Source: CAYNRA01 sp046293395 (GTDB lineage: Bacteria > Bacteroidota > Bacteroidia > Cytophagales > Spirosomataceae). Taken from it: 64,000 bases of DNA. Numbering within the stretch: position 1 is the first letter of the stretch; the number at the start of each line of letters is the position of its first letter. Both the position numbers and the translations under genes were made by a program. Shown here one piece after another: positions 26,030-34,690 of this stretch. The DNA is taken from NCBI GenBank assembly GCA_046293395.1, contig JBKBOU010000002.1:558001-622000 (forward strand). The letters are read 5' to 3'. A model generated the notes under the pieces. It searched no databases, was not told the DNA's origin, and saw only the letters and a program-made list of their open reading frames with translations.

Positions 26030-29000
26030 ATGAAAGAAAAAGACCTAAAACATAAACTACAACAAACATTTAACTTCTCCATTTGGAAGGAGATTTTGCC
26101 TTTATTTTTCAAAAAAATTGACTATTTCAGTCATCCTGAAAGCTTTTTTTCTGAAAATGATAAAGTTATTGAGGGTAAACAAATTGGTACGGTAAAACTG
26201 GATGATGGCAAGCAATTAGCCATTTTCACGGTGGAAGTGGCTGACAGCATCAGCATTGTTCGTAACCGACAAGGCTTGCGTGACATTGCTGCCAAACACA
26301 TTGACCAAAATATCATTCATGGTGCGTTGGCTTTTTTCTACAATGAAAAACAAGCAGATTACCGCTTTTCTTTCATTGCCAAAGAAGCAAGCTTAAACCT
26401 AGAAACAGGCGAACTGATAAAAGGAGAAACGAAGCCCAAACGCTATACCTATTTGCTCGGTTCAAATGAAGCTTGCACTACTCCTGCCAAACGAATGCTC
26501 GTCTTGGCAGAAAAAAAAGAACAAGTAAACATCAAGGAACTGAAAGACGTGTTTTCGGTAGAAGCCCTAAACAAAGACTTCTTCAAAACCTACAAAGCAC
26601 ACTACGAGAAATTTACCAAGTATCTGGCGGATGAAACTAATCCCTTCAGAGCCAAACTCATTGACTCCGAAAAGGAAACCAATGATAAAGCAGAAAAACC
26701 TATTCGTGATTTCGTCAAAAAACTCTTGGGACGTATTGTCTTCCTGCAATTTCTGGAGAAAAAGGGATGGATGGGCTGTGATGCCAACACACAAGACTGG
26801 ACGGATGGAAACCCCCGTTTTATGTATCAACTTTTTGAAGATTTCGGCCAACCCGAAAAATTCCATAGCCAATGCCTGACCAAACTATTTTTTGAAACGC
26901 TGAACACCAAAAGACCAAACGATACTTTTGAAGTAGATGGATTAAATGGCAAACTCAATGGCTCTCGTGTACCTTATCTAAACGGTGGTTTATTCGAACC
27001 CGAAAAAAACAAAATCACTTTAGAGATTGACTTCCCTGCCGACTACTTCAAAGAACTCTTGGATTTCTTTGACCAATACAATTTTACCATTGATGAAAAC
27101 AGCCCCGACGACCACGAAGTAGGCATTGACCCCGAAATGTTGGGGCATATTTTTGAAAACCTACTGGAAGACAACCGAGACAAAGGAGCATTTTATACGC
27201 CTAAAGAAATTGTGCAGTATATGTGCAAGGAAAGTTTGATTCAGTACCTTTTAAATTCCCCTCCTTTGGAGGGGTGGCTGAAAGCCGGGGTGGTAAATAG
27301 ATCTTCAACAAACTATTTCAATTTACCCTACAACCCTGCACTAAAACAACGTGCTAAAGAATTAAGACAAGCTGGCAACCTTTCGGAAGTGTTGTTTTGG
27401 AATCAAGTAAAAAATAAACAATTCAAAGGGTATGACTTTGACCGTCAAAAAATTGTGGGGAATTACATAGTTGACTTTTTCTGTACCAATTGCAATGTGG
27501 TAGTCGAAATTGATGGTAGTAGCCACGATGACAAACAGGACTATGACGCAGAACGAGATGCCTATTTGCAGAGTTTAGGATTGACTGTTATTCATATTCC
27601 TGTAATTGATGTGATGAAAAATATGGATAGTGTGATGAAAATGCTGGAAAACCACCCAGCATTATCAGATGCATCTTTGGCAAATAAAAACCACCCCGCC
27701 CTAAAGGGCACCCCTCCAAAGGAGGGGAATTGGGAAAACGCCATTGAACAGTTCATTCGCTTTCACACTGTTTCGCCAGTATTGGCTCAGAAAGAAAATG
27801 CCGTTTTGCTCAATAAAAAACTAGACGATATCAAAGTGTGTGACCCTGCCATTGGCTCAGGTGCGTTCCCGATTGGGATGTTGCAAGAGATTTTTGAAGC
27901 CAAACGCTTAATTTATCCATATCTAAAAACCAATAAAGACTTTAAACCAGCCGAAGTAAAAAAGAACATCATCCAAAACTCCATTTATGGAGTTGATTTG
28001 GAAAAAGGAGCGGTGGACATTGCCCAACTCCGTTTTTGGCTTTCTTTGGTTGTAGATGAATTAACCCCTCACCCCTTGCCTAACTTAGACTACAAAATCA
28101 TGCAGGGAAATAGTTTGTTGGAAAGCTTTGAAGGGATTGACCTAGGAAAAGTCACCTTGTTTGAAGAACCAATTGTGCGTATCGTTGAACCCACTCTTTT
28201 TGAGGAGCCAAAAGCAGATTATGATTTTTCGAAAGAGGATAAAACCAATATCAAAGAATTGATTTCTGATTATTTTAAGGTAGAGGACAAACAAAAGAAA
28301 ACCAGTATTCACAAACATATTGACAATATCGTCATTGACCACCTGGATAAATCGTTGGAGTTTTTTGAAAACAAACTGCTTATTGAAATAGCTACCTATC
28401 AAAAACAATTAGAAAGTAAAACATTACACTTGAACCAAGCTCAAAAAGACCATTACCTTCAGAAAAGCAAAGAAGTAAAGGAAATAGAAAAACGACAAAC
28501 GCAACTACAAAGCAAAATGGCTGCAAGAAAGCGTTTGTTAGAATTTGAAAACACAGACGAACGCCCCTATTTCTTGTGGCATCTGTATTTTATGGATGTA
28601 TTTGACCCCTCGACAGACTCAAAGACCAGCACTGAGCGAAGTCAAAATGGTGGTTTTGATGTGATAATTGGGAATCCTCCTTACATACAATTACAAAAAA
28701 TGGGCAAGGAAACGGACATCCTGCAAGAAGCAGGTTTTGAAACCTTTGCCCGTACCGGTGATATCTATTGCTTGTTTTATGAAAAGGGTTTTGATTTGCT
28801 GAAAAAAGGCGGAATATTGACTTACATCACTTCCAATAAATGGATGCGTGGTGGATATGGTAAATCATTGCGAAACTATTTTACGAAAGTAAACACACAG
28901 AAAATCCTGAATCTCGGCCCAGGTATTTTTCATAGTGCAACGGTGGACACAAATATTTATGTAGGCAAAAAAGAGCCATTTAAGAACCAAGTAAGAGGTA

Positions 29001-30130
29001 TTTCTATTGAAAACCGATTTGCTATTTCAATTCTGAAAGAGGATGCCCTTATCCCAATGCAGGATGTAAATGAAGATGCTTGGGTAGTGCTAGATGAAGC
29101 CGATTTAAAAATTAGTAAATCATTTGAAAAACACGGTAAACCACTAAAAGATTGGAATTTAGAAATATACCGTGGTGTTCTAACAGGTTTCAATGAAGCC
29201 TTCATCATTGACCAAGCCAAACGAGACGAGTTGGTAGCTGAAGACCCCAAAGCGGATGAAATAATCAGACCAATTTTAAAGGGAAGGGAGATTGAAAGGT
29301 ATTATGCAGAATGGAGTAAGGATTTTATAATATCGACTTTCCCTGCTAAAAACCTAAATATAGAATCATATCCGAGTATAAAAAAATACCTAGAGAGTTT
29401 TCAACCAAAACTTAATCAATCTGGAGAAGAATTCATAAACACGAATGGCGAAGTTGAAAAAACTAGGAAGAAAACGGTGAATAAATGGTTTGAAACTCAA
29501 GACCCAATATCTTTTCAAGAAGAATTCAAAAAAGAGAAAGTCATTTGGAAGCGAATTGGTTCAATAATGCGATTTGCTTATTCCGATGAAGAAATGTATT
29601 GTTTGGATAGCACTTGTATAGCTACAGGAGAGAAAATCAAGTACCTAACAGCCGTTCTCAATTCAAAAGCAGGATTGTATCAGCTATTCAAAACATCACC
29701 ACAAACTGGTACGGGTGACCAAATTATCAGCGTACAAGCATTAGAACCTCTCTTAGTGCATTATCCTTCCAATGAAGTGGAGAGCAAATTTAATCTACTC
29801 GTGGACTATATTTTATTCATTAAGAAGTCCAAAGAATCACTTTTTCAATTTGTAAGCAATGATTCTCTAAGCCAAATGTTTGAGGATGTGGTCAATATGA
29901 TGGTGTATGAACTTTATTTTGCCGAAGAGATGAAAGCCAAAGAACTCGATGTATTGCAGTTTGTAACCGAGAAGGCGTTTCCAGACATTACACAAGCAGA
30001 GGACAAAAAAGCCCTCATCCAAAAAGTATATTACGAATTGCAACAAACAGACAACCCTATCCAAAACCGAATTTTGATGGCAAGCAGCCGCAGTGAAACC
30101 ATTGCGAGAATACATGCAGCAACAAGTTAG
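26030..30130 (+). CDS. Eco57I-like adenine methyltransferase/restriction protein with in-frame DUF559 insertion
   Basis: A 1366-residue class I N6-adenine methyltransferase resembling type IIG/ISP enzymes. The N-terminal 200 residues may be a degenerate or divergent nuclease domain (V-K-L-D-D-G-K-Q ... F-T-V-E-V). The helical connector G-A-F-Y-T-P-K-E-I-V-Q-Y-M lies near 388. SAM-binding motif I is C-D605-P-A-I-G-S-G, and catalytic motif IV is N882-P-P-Y885. The C-terminal 400 residues look like a TaqI-type target-recognition region. Residues 409-568 interrupt the connector between Y-T-P-K and motif I and are encoded by a separate inverted-repeat element (27254-27731). The frame stays open throughout. 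It is the third gene of the defence operon. Confidence 0.88.
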   Translation: MKEKDLKHKLQQTFNFSIWKEILPLFFKKIDYFSHPESFFSENDKVIEGKQIGTVKLDDGKQLAIFTVEVADSISIVRNRQGLRDIAAKHIDQNIIHGALAFFYNEKQADYRFSFIAKEASLNLETGELIKGETKPKRYTYLLGSNEACTTPAKRMLVLAEKKEQVNIKELKDVFSVEALNKDFFKTYKAHYEKFTKYLADETNPFRAKLIDSEKETNDKAEKPIRDFVKKLLGRIVFLQFLEKKGWMGCDANTQDWTDGNPRFMYQLFEDFGQPEKFHSQCLTKLFFETLNTKRPNDTFEVDGLNGKLNGSRVPYLNGGLFEPEKNKITLEIDFPADYFKELLDFFDQYNFTIDENSPDDHEVGIDPEMLGHIFENLLEDNRDKGAFYTPKEIVQYMCKESLIQYLLNSPPLEGWLKAGVVNRSSTNYFNLPYNPALKQRAKELRQAGNLSEVLFWNQVKNKQFKGYDFDRQKIVGNYIVDFFCTNCNVVVEIDGSSHDDKQDYDAERDAYLQSLGLTVIHIPVIDVMKNMDSVMKMLENHPALSDASLANKNHPALKGTPPKEGNWENAIEQFIRFHTVSPVLAQKENAVLLNKKLDDIKVCDPAIGSGAFPIGMLQEIFEAKRLIYPYLKTNKDFKPAEVKKNIIQNSIYGVDLEKGAVDIAQLRFWLSLVVDELTPHPLPNLDYKIMQGNSLLESFEGIDLGKVTLFEEPIVRIVEPTLFEEPKADYDFSKEDKTNIKELISDYFKVEDKQKKTSIHKHIDNIVIDHLDKSLEFFENKLLIEIATYQKQLESKTLHLNQAQKDHYLQKSKEVKEIEKRQTQLQSKMAARKRLLEFENTDERPYFLWHLYFMDVFDPSTDSKTSTERSQNGGFDVIIGNPPYIQLQKMGKETDILQEAGFETFARTGDIYCLFYEKGFDLLKKGGILTYITSNKWMRGGYGKSLRNYFTKVNTQKILNLGPGIFHSATVDTNIYVGKKEPFKNQVRGISIENRFAISILKEDALIPMQDVNEDAWVVLDEADLKISKSFEKHGKPLKDWNLEIYRGVLTGFNEAFIIDQAKRDELVAEDPKADEIIRPILKGREIERYYAEWSKDFIISTFPAKNLNIESYPSIKKYLESFQPKLNQSGEEFINTNGEVEKTRKKTVNKWFETQDPISFQEEFKKEKVIWKRIGSIMRFAYSDEEMYCLDSTCIATGEKIKYLTAVLNSKAGLYQLFKTSPQTGTGDQIISVQALEPLLVHYPSNEVESKFNLLVDYILFIKKSKESLFQFVSNDSLSQMFEDVVNMMVYELYFAEEMKAKELDVLQFVTEKAFPDITQAEDKKALIQKVYYELQQTDNPIQNRILMASSRSETIARIHAATS
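27254..27294. repeat. Left terminal inverted repeat of the DUF559 element
   Basis: 41 bp. The outer part forms the hairpin CCCCTCC-TTT-GGAGGGG, and the inner part a GGCT/AGCC hairpin, ending CGGGGTGGT. The first 23 and last 9 bases are identical to the inverted right end. Only the inner hairpin differs. Confidence 0.93.
27690..27731. repeat. Right terminal inverted repeat of the DUF559 element
   Basis: 42 bp, inverted relative to the left end: ACCACCCCG, then a GCCCT/AGGGC hairpin, then the CCCCTCC/GGAGGGG hairpin, ending AATT. The inner hairpin differs in sequence from the left end yet still pairs, a compensated change. Confidence 0.93.
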
Positions 30131-30315
30131 AGATGACTAGTAAAACGAAATTAATCAAAGAAAATGCCAACGCCACAATCCAAGTTTGGGGGCAACATAA
30201 ATATGACCAAGCGCACAAAAAAACGACCTACTAACCAGTGGACGAAGAAGAATACCGAACGAATAATTGTTGTTTTGAAAAAGTGTATTCAGTCATTATT
30301 CAAATCTAAAATAAC
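30131..30315. other. Non-coding gap after the defence operon
   Basis: Two short overlapping ORFs occur (33 codons from 30133, and a 46-codon frame from about 30202), neither with family features. Nothing else was recognised before the terminator at 30316. Confidence 0.45.
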
Positions 30316-30353
30316 AAAAAATGCTGTTAGTGTAAATCTCTAACAGCATTTTC
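30316..30353. terminator. Terminator, probably the old purB terminator
   Basis: An ATGCTGTTAG/CTAACAGCAT stem with a T-run on the minus strand (A6 on plus) directly downstream of the decayed purB fragment. It can also stop the defence operon, with T4 on plus. Confidence 0.8.
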
Positions 30354-30369
30354 AAGCTACTTTTCGTAT

Positions 30370-30675
30370 TTATATTCCCGTGTAATTTGAAGTAATTCCT
30401 GTTTCACCTCTTCCGAAACGGCAAGCGTTTAGATGAACGCATGAATGGTAGATTGCGTGATGGCTTCGTTTTTCGGGTAAATTCCTTCAAAGCCTCGTAT
30501 GGTTTTGGATAGCCTCCGCAACAACAGTCTAGTTTACAGCCAAATCTTGCTGAATTGCCCCTGCATTCAATTCCAACTTACCCATTCCTTTTTTCAAAGA
30601 TTTTAAAGCAATGAGGACATGCCCAAATTGCGGAGAACGGTCGAGTCTATAAAATCTCCTTGAAACCTATTCTAA
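30370..30675 (-). pseudogene. purB: Decayed C-terminal fragment of adenylosuccinate lyase
   Basis: Reading leftwards, pieces in shifting frames spell the purB C-terminus: D-S-T-V-L-R-N-L-G, K-L-E-L-N-A-G-A-I-Q-Q-D-L, V-V-A-E-A-I-Q, P-K-P-Y-E-A-L-K-E-F-T-R, N-E-A-I-T-Q-S-T-I-H-A-F-I, V-S-E-E-V-K-Q-E-L-L-Q-I and finally Y-T-G-I-stop. In-frame TAG and TAA codons and at least three indels break it. The rest of the gene is absent: the upstream side runs into the RluA gene's leader. PurB is essential for AMP synthesis, so an intact copy must lie elsewhere and this is a leftover duplicate. Family identity comes from recalled purB motifs. Confidence 0.85.
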
Positions 30676-30737
30676 ACAACTTCCCTACTATATTATCACA
30701 AATATTTGCCAAATTTGTACTCACTATTTTGTTGCAA

Positions 30738-32423
30738 ATGACTTCCACAGACTCCTTGATTACCTACTTTGACGAAGACGAAATAAAACACATTGACCTT
30801 CCCAAGCGGTTTACGTTTCCTTTTTATTACGAACCTCACCCACTGACGCGCCTGGCTGTTGAGCAACTGCAAGATTATTTGACACACTCCGCGCCTGAAG
30901 GCCATAATTTCGGCCTCTCCAATGACCAAAACGGACTGGTTATCGGTAAAATGTTTGGGGTTCTGGTTATCAAAGATACACACGGAAAAATCGGGTATCT
31001 TTCTGCCTTTTCCGGGAAACTAGCAGGCAGCAATCTGCATCCAAAATTTGTTCCTCCCGTTTTTGACTTATTGGTAGAAAACAATTTTTTCCTACAAGAA
31101 GAAGAAGTACTCAATGCAATAAATAGAGAAATCCAAACAAAAGAACAAAATCCTGCCATACATTCATTAACAGCTGATTTACAACAAATTACAGAAAAAT
31201 ACGAACAAGATTTACTTGAATTAAAGCACAAAATAAGTCATAATAAAATTGTTCGAAGACAACGACGAGCGAAAGAAAAGGAGGAGCTTTCCGCAGATGC
31301 CTACGAACAACTGTGCATTGATTTAGGCAAAGAAAGCGTTACTGATAAGCGAAAATTAGCGCACTTTATCCAAGAATGGGAAGCTAGAATAGAGCAAATC
31401 AAGAAACCTTTGGATATACTTTTGTCCGAAATTCAAGCACTCAAACAGTTGAGAAAAGAAAAATCATCTGCTTTGCAAACAGCTATTTTTGAACGATATA
31501 CTTTCCTCAATCGGGCGGGAAAAGAAAAGAGTTTGGGTGCGATTTTCCAAGAAACGATTTATCAAAAACCACCGGCAGGCGCAGGAGAATGTGCGACACC
31601 CAAGTTACTTCAATATGCTTTTTTGAAAGGATACGAACCTTTGGCTATGGCGGAATTTTGGTGGGGCGCTCCGCCAAAGTCTGAAATACGTTTGCATAAA
31701 AACTATTATCCTGCTTGTACGGGTAAGTGCAAACCTATTTTACAGCACATGCTTGACGGTATTTTGCTCGATGAAAACCCTTTTCAAGCGCAACAAAACA
31801 CGGCGATAAAACTAACTATTTTGTACGAAGATGCTGGTTTTATCGTGGTTTACAAGCCCGCAGAGCTTTTGTCTGTGCCTGGATTGGTTTCTGAAGACTC
31901 CGTTTACAGTCGTTTGCAAAAAGAATTTGGGATAGCAGAACCACTAATTATCCATCGGCTTGATATGCCGACTTCTGGGGTGATGGTCGTTGCCAAAACC
32001 AAACAAGCGCACAAGCATATTCAAAAACAATTCTTAAACCGAACCGTAGAGAAACGCTATACAGCGCTTTTATCCAAACGCATAGATGAAGAAGAAGGAG
32101 AAATTACCTTGCCTTTGCGTGGGGATTTCGATGATAGACCGAGGCAATTGGTTTGTTTTGAACACGGGAAACCCGCTCATACCCGTTGGAAAGTCGTGGA
32201 AAAAGGGGCACATACAACGCGGGTTCATTTTTGGCCTTTGACGGGGCGCACGCATCAATTGCGTATGCACGCTGCGCATCCACTTGGTTTACATGCCCCA
32301 ATTGTGGGCGATGATTTGTATGGAAAACCAGCCAATCGTCTGCATTTGCACGCTGCTTTTCTGGCAATTACTCACCCTTTTACAAAAGAAAGAATGGTTT
32401 TCGAGATTCCAGACCCTTTCTGA
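30738..32423 (+). CDS. RluA family pseudouridine synthase with long N-terminal extension
   Basis: A 561-residue enzyme that isomerises uridine in RNA. The catalytic aspartate is in I-I-H-R-L-D-M-P-T-S-G-V (around residue 407), and the C-terminal L-T-G-R-T-H-Q-L-R-M-H-A-A-H-P-L-G motif confirms the RluA group. The first about 340 residues are an extension with a lysine/glutamate-rich coiled coil (about 130-250) and a Y-Y-P-A-C-T-G-K-C-K-P segment, as in the long RluA paralogues of Bacteroidota and some gammaproteobacteria. The start is ATG 30738, which begins the conserved N-terminal domain; the frame upstream to 30660 overlaps the purB remnant. The RNA target is unknown. Confidence 0.9.
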   Translation: MTSTDSLITYFDEDEIKHIDLPKRFTFPFYYEPHPLTRLAVEQLQDYLTHSAPEGHNFGLSNDQNGLVIGKMFGVLVIKDTHGKIGYLSAFSGKLAGSNLHPKFVPPVFDLLVENNFFLQEEEVLNAINREIQTKEQNPAIHSLTADLQQITEKYEQDLLELKHKISHNKIVRRQRRAKEKEELSADAYEQLCIDLGKESVTDKRKLAHFIQEWEARIEQIKKPLDILLSEIQALKQLRKEKSSALQTAIFERYTFLNRAGKEKSLGAIFQETIYQKPPAGAGECATPKLLQYAFLKGYEPLAMAEFWWGAPPKSEIRLHKNYYPACTGKCKPILQHMLDGILLDENPFQAQQNTAIKLTILYEDAGFIVVYKPAELLSVPGLVSEDSVYSRLQKEFGIAEPLIIHRLDMPTSGVMVVAKTKQAHKHIQKQFLNRTVEKRYTALLSKRIDEEEGEITLPLRGDFDDRPRQLVCFEHGKPAHTRWKVVEKGAHTTRVHFWPLTGRTHQLRMHAAHPLGLHAPIVGDDLYGKPANRLHLHAAFLAITHPFTKERMVFEIPDPF

Positions 32424-32514
32424 TGCATTGCAAAAATCAATATCTATTGAACGAATTTTAATCATACAATTTACTTATAATCAATACATTAAGTAAATAT
32501 ATTTATCTATAAAA

Positions 32515-32549
32515 AAAGTCCCAAATCATACAAAATAATTTGGGACTTT
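32515..32549 (-). terminator. Terminator of the GH16 operon
   Basis: A perfect 12-bp stem AAAGTCCCAAAT/ATTTGGGACTTT, with a poly-A on the plus side that gives the minus-strand transcript its U-tract. Confidence 0.88.
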
Positions 32550-32569
32550 GCGCAGTTTTGACCGAGTGA

Positions 32570-33670
32570 TTATTTTACTTGATAGACGCGTACATAGTCT
32601 ATTTCCATTGTAGAAGAAACGAAAGCCGGGTCAATAGCGCCTCCGAATCCTCCACCCATCGCGACATTCAGAATGATGAACTGAGGTGCATCAAATGGCC
32701 AAGTAGATGGCGTTTTTGCAGATGGTTTGTATGTGTAAGTAGGCTGATTATCAATCATGAAGACAATCGACTCCTTCGTCCATTCCATCGAATAAATGTG
32801 AAATTCATCGGATACTCCTTCTACTGTTCTCTTCGATGTATTTTGGGTATTACCAAAACTAGAAGGTGTATGAATTGAATTATGCACCATATCTTGCTGA
32901 TTTCCAACGTGTTCCATAATATCTATTTCGCCACAAGCAGGCCAACCTACTGTAGGAATATTATTTCCTAGCATCCAGATAGCAGGCCAGGTTCCTTTCC
33001 CTGTTGGGAGTTTTGCCCGAACCTCCACTCTTCCATACGTGAAGCTAAATTTATCTTGCGTTTTCATCCGTGTCGATGTGTAAGCCGCGCCGGAAAATGC
33101 CTCTTTTCTGGCTGTAATTCGGAGAATGCCATCAGATATGGAGACGTTGGTTGGCCTGTTGGTATAGAACTGTGATTCGTTATTTCCCCAACCGTTTGAG
33201 CCCGTACCGATGTCATAATTCCATTTGGAAACATCAGGTGATACACCCGAATTAAATTCATCGGCCCAAACGAGTGCGTAGTTTGGTTCGACTTTCAACA
33301 TAATTTCTTTGGATGCGCTGGCTGAAAGTCCGCTTTCAGAGTAAGCAAAAGCCGTGATTGTATATTGGCGAGTTCCTCTTTCTAAGAAAGTATAGGTTGC
33401 CTCACCCGTTCTGTTTTCGATGACCTCGCCTGTTCCAAATCGGAAACTGTAGCGGACAGCGTCTTTCGCAGTTAATTTACATGTTATTTCCCCGCTTCCG
33501 TCACCTGTGGGATTTTCGGGGGTTGCTCCTTTGGGGATTACCTCCAACACGAGATTTGAGGGTGCGACACGAACAATTTCGTCTTCTGGGTCAATGCCGT
33601 TGGTTGCTTTACACGCGCACAAAAGCACGAACAAAGATATACCTGAAAAAAGGGTTGCAATTGGTCTCAT
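32570..33670 (-). CDS. GH16 endo-beta-glucanase lipoprotein with PKD-like domain
   Basis: A 366-residue surface or periplasmic lipoprotein. The lipobox L-L-C-A-C sits at residues 16-20. A PKD-like Ig fold spans about 35-130 and the GH16 jelly roll about 135-366. The catalytic motif E248-I-D-I-M-E253 (E-x-D-x-x-E) supplies nucleophile and acid/base. GH16 enzymes of this form cut beta-1,3 or mixed beta-1,3/1,4-glucans such as laminarin; the exact substrate is inferred. It is the last gene of the susCD-type operon, so it likely trims glucan for import. Confidence 0.93.
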   Translation of the reverse strand: MRPIATLFSGISLFVLLCACKATNGIDPEDEIVRVAPSNLVLEVIPKGATPENPTGDGSGEITCKLTAKDAVRYSFRFGTGEVIENRTGEATYTFLERGTRQYTITAFAYSESGLSASASKEIMLKVEPNYALVWADEFNSGVSPDVSKWNYDIGTGSNGWGNNESQFYTNRPTNVSISDGILRITARKEAFSGAAYTSTRMKTQDKFSFTYGRVEVRAKLPTGKGTWPAIWMLGNNIPTVGWPACGEIDIMEHVGNQQDMVHNSIHTPSSFGNTQNTSKRTVEGVSDEFHIYSMEWTKESIVFMIDNQPTYTYKPSAKTPSTWPFDAPQFIILNVAMGGGFGGAIDPAFVSSTMEIDYVRVYQVK

Positions 33671-33813
33671 TGGTAAATTATGTAAAAGAATACAGTAGAA
33701 ACGTTGCTGCCTCTACTGTATTCTTGTTTAGATAAATAGATAAATGAACAAATCTTGTTTTATTGACTCAAAAATAACACAAAACAAAGATTTAATTGAC
33801 TAAAAAATAGAAA

Positions 33814-34680
33814 TTAGATGGCGATTAATGTAATAAACCACGATCTACCCAAACTATCGACTGTTTTCAAAACCATTGAATTGGCATTTCTCGATAGAAT
33901 CTGGAACGAACTTGTTCCTACATAGAAGCCCATGAAGCCTTTGTTGGTAAGCGTGATGGTTTCTACTCCGCCGGGCGCACTCAATGACCAATTTGCATTG
34001 TAGTTGGCTAACGGGAAATTTTCAAAGTCGTTGTCTGCTTCAGTAGCAACAGCTGAGTTGAAGTCAGCCAAATATTTCTGTTTCCCGAGTACATTTCCAT
34101 TGGTTGTATGAGAAAAAGTACCGTCAGAAACAAACGTATAAACATCGTCATACATACCAGTTCCTGCCTTTTCATTCGGGTTTGCTGCGTACCAAATAGG
34201 ACTTGTTGCATCCCCAGGGCCAACACCAAAATGTCCACCGATTTCAGCATGAACACGCCATTGTCTTTGCGAGTCATTGGTCAACATTCTCAATAAATCA
34301 GCGGGTGGTTGGTAACTTGCAAAAACTTCGACTTGCTTTTGTGAAACCGTCATAGCCCCTGCGCGACCAATTGCGATGACCTGCAAGGTATAAAAGTGCG
34401 TACCTGTTTTTCCGAAAACATAGGTTTTTGTTCCAGAAGGGACGATTGACTCTTCTCCGTTGTAGATAAATTTGTAGCTGATGGCATTTTCTGCTTTTGC
34501 ACTAACGACCACTTTTCCGGAACCATCGCCTAAGGGAGAGGTTGCGGTAGCACCTACAATCTCAACATTCACTTGTAAATTGGTGGGAGCAGTCAGCTCG
34601 CCAAATTCATACGTATCTGGTAAGCAACTGGTGAGCAAACTTACGAACGTGAGTAATACAAATTGATATACGGTTTTCAT
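33814..34680 (-). CDS. PKD-domain surface lipoprotein of the glucan locus
   Basis: A 288-residue lipoprotein starting at ATG 34680, with lipobox L-T-S-C near residue 19. A PKD-like domain (about 30-115, close in sequence to the first domain of the GH16 protein) is followed by a C-terminal beta-rich domain (about 125-288) with Q-R-Q-W-R-V and aromatic positions. It has no catalytic motif and is probably a glycan-binding or presentation protein. It lies between the GH16 gene and the CBM-like lipoprotein, in the same operon. The upstream frame to 34749 overlaps the preceding gene and lacks a signal, so it is not used. Confidence 0.75.
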   Translation of the reverse strand: MKTVYQFVLLTFVSLLTSCLPDTYEFGELTAPTNLQVNVEIVGATATSPLGDGSGKVVVSAKAENAISYKFIYNGEESIVPSGTKTYVFGKTGTHFYTLQVIAIGRAGAMTVSQKQVEVFASYQPPADLLRMLTNDSQRQWRVHAEIGGHFGVGPGDATSPIWYAANPNEKAGTGMYDDVYTFVSDGTFSHTTNGNVLGKQKYLADFNSAVATEADNDFENFPLANYNANWSLSAPGGVETITLTNKGFMGFYVGTSSFQILSRNANSMVLKTVDSLGRSWFITLIAI

Positions 34681-34690
34681 TGGTAACAGA

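Larger units (their letters stand above)
27254..27731 (+). mobile_element. DUF559-nuclease element with palindromic terminal inverted repeats, inside the methyltransferase gene
   Basis: A 478-bp segment bounded by 41/42-bp inverted repeats that are themselves hairpins. It encodes a DUF559/Vsr-like PD-(D/E)XK domain (residues about 425-530 of the host protein): E in L-S-E-V-L-F-W, D482 in I-V-D-F-F-C, and E493-x-D495 in V-E-I-D-G-S-S-H. DUF559 genes flanked by such G/C-rich palindromes occur as dispersed intergenic repeats in Bacteroidota, as I recall. Here the element lies in frame in a protein gene without a stop, and its ends are translated. The boundaries come directly from the inverted repeats; mobility is inferred. 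Confidence 0.82.

Noticed and set aside
30202..30342. 46-codon lysine-rich ORF after the methyltransferase
   Set aside because: Runs into the terminator stem and has no recognisable family.
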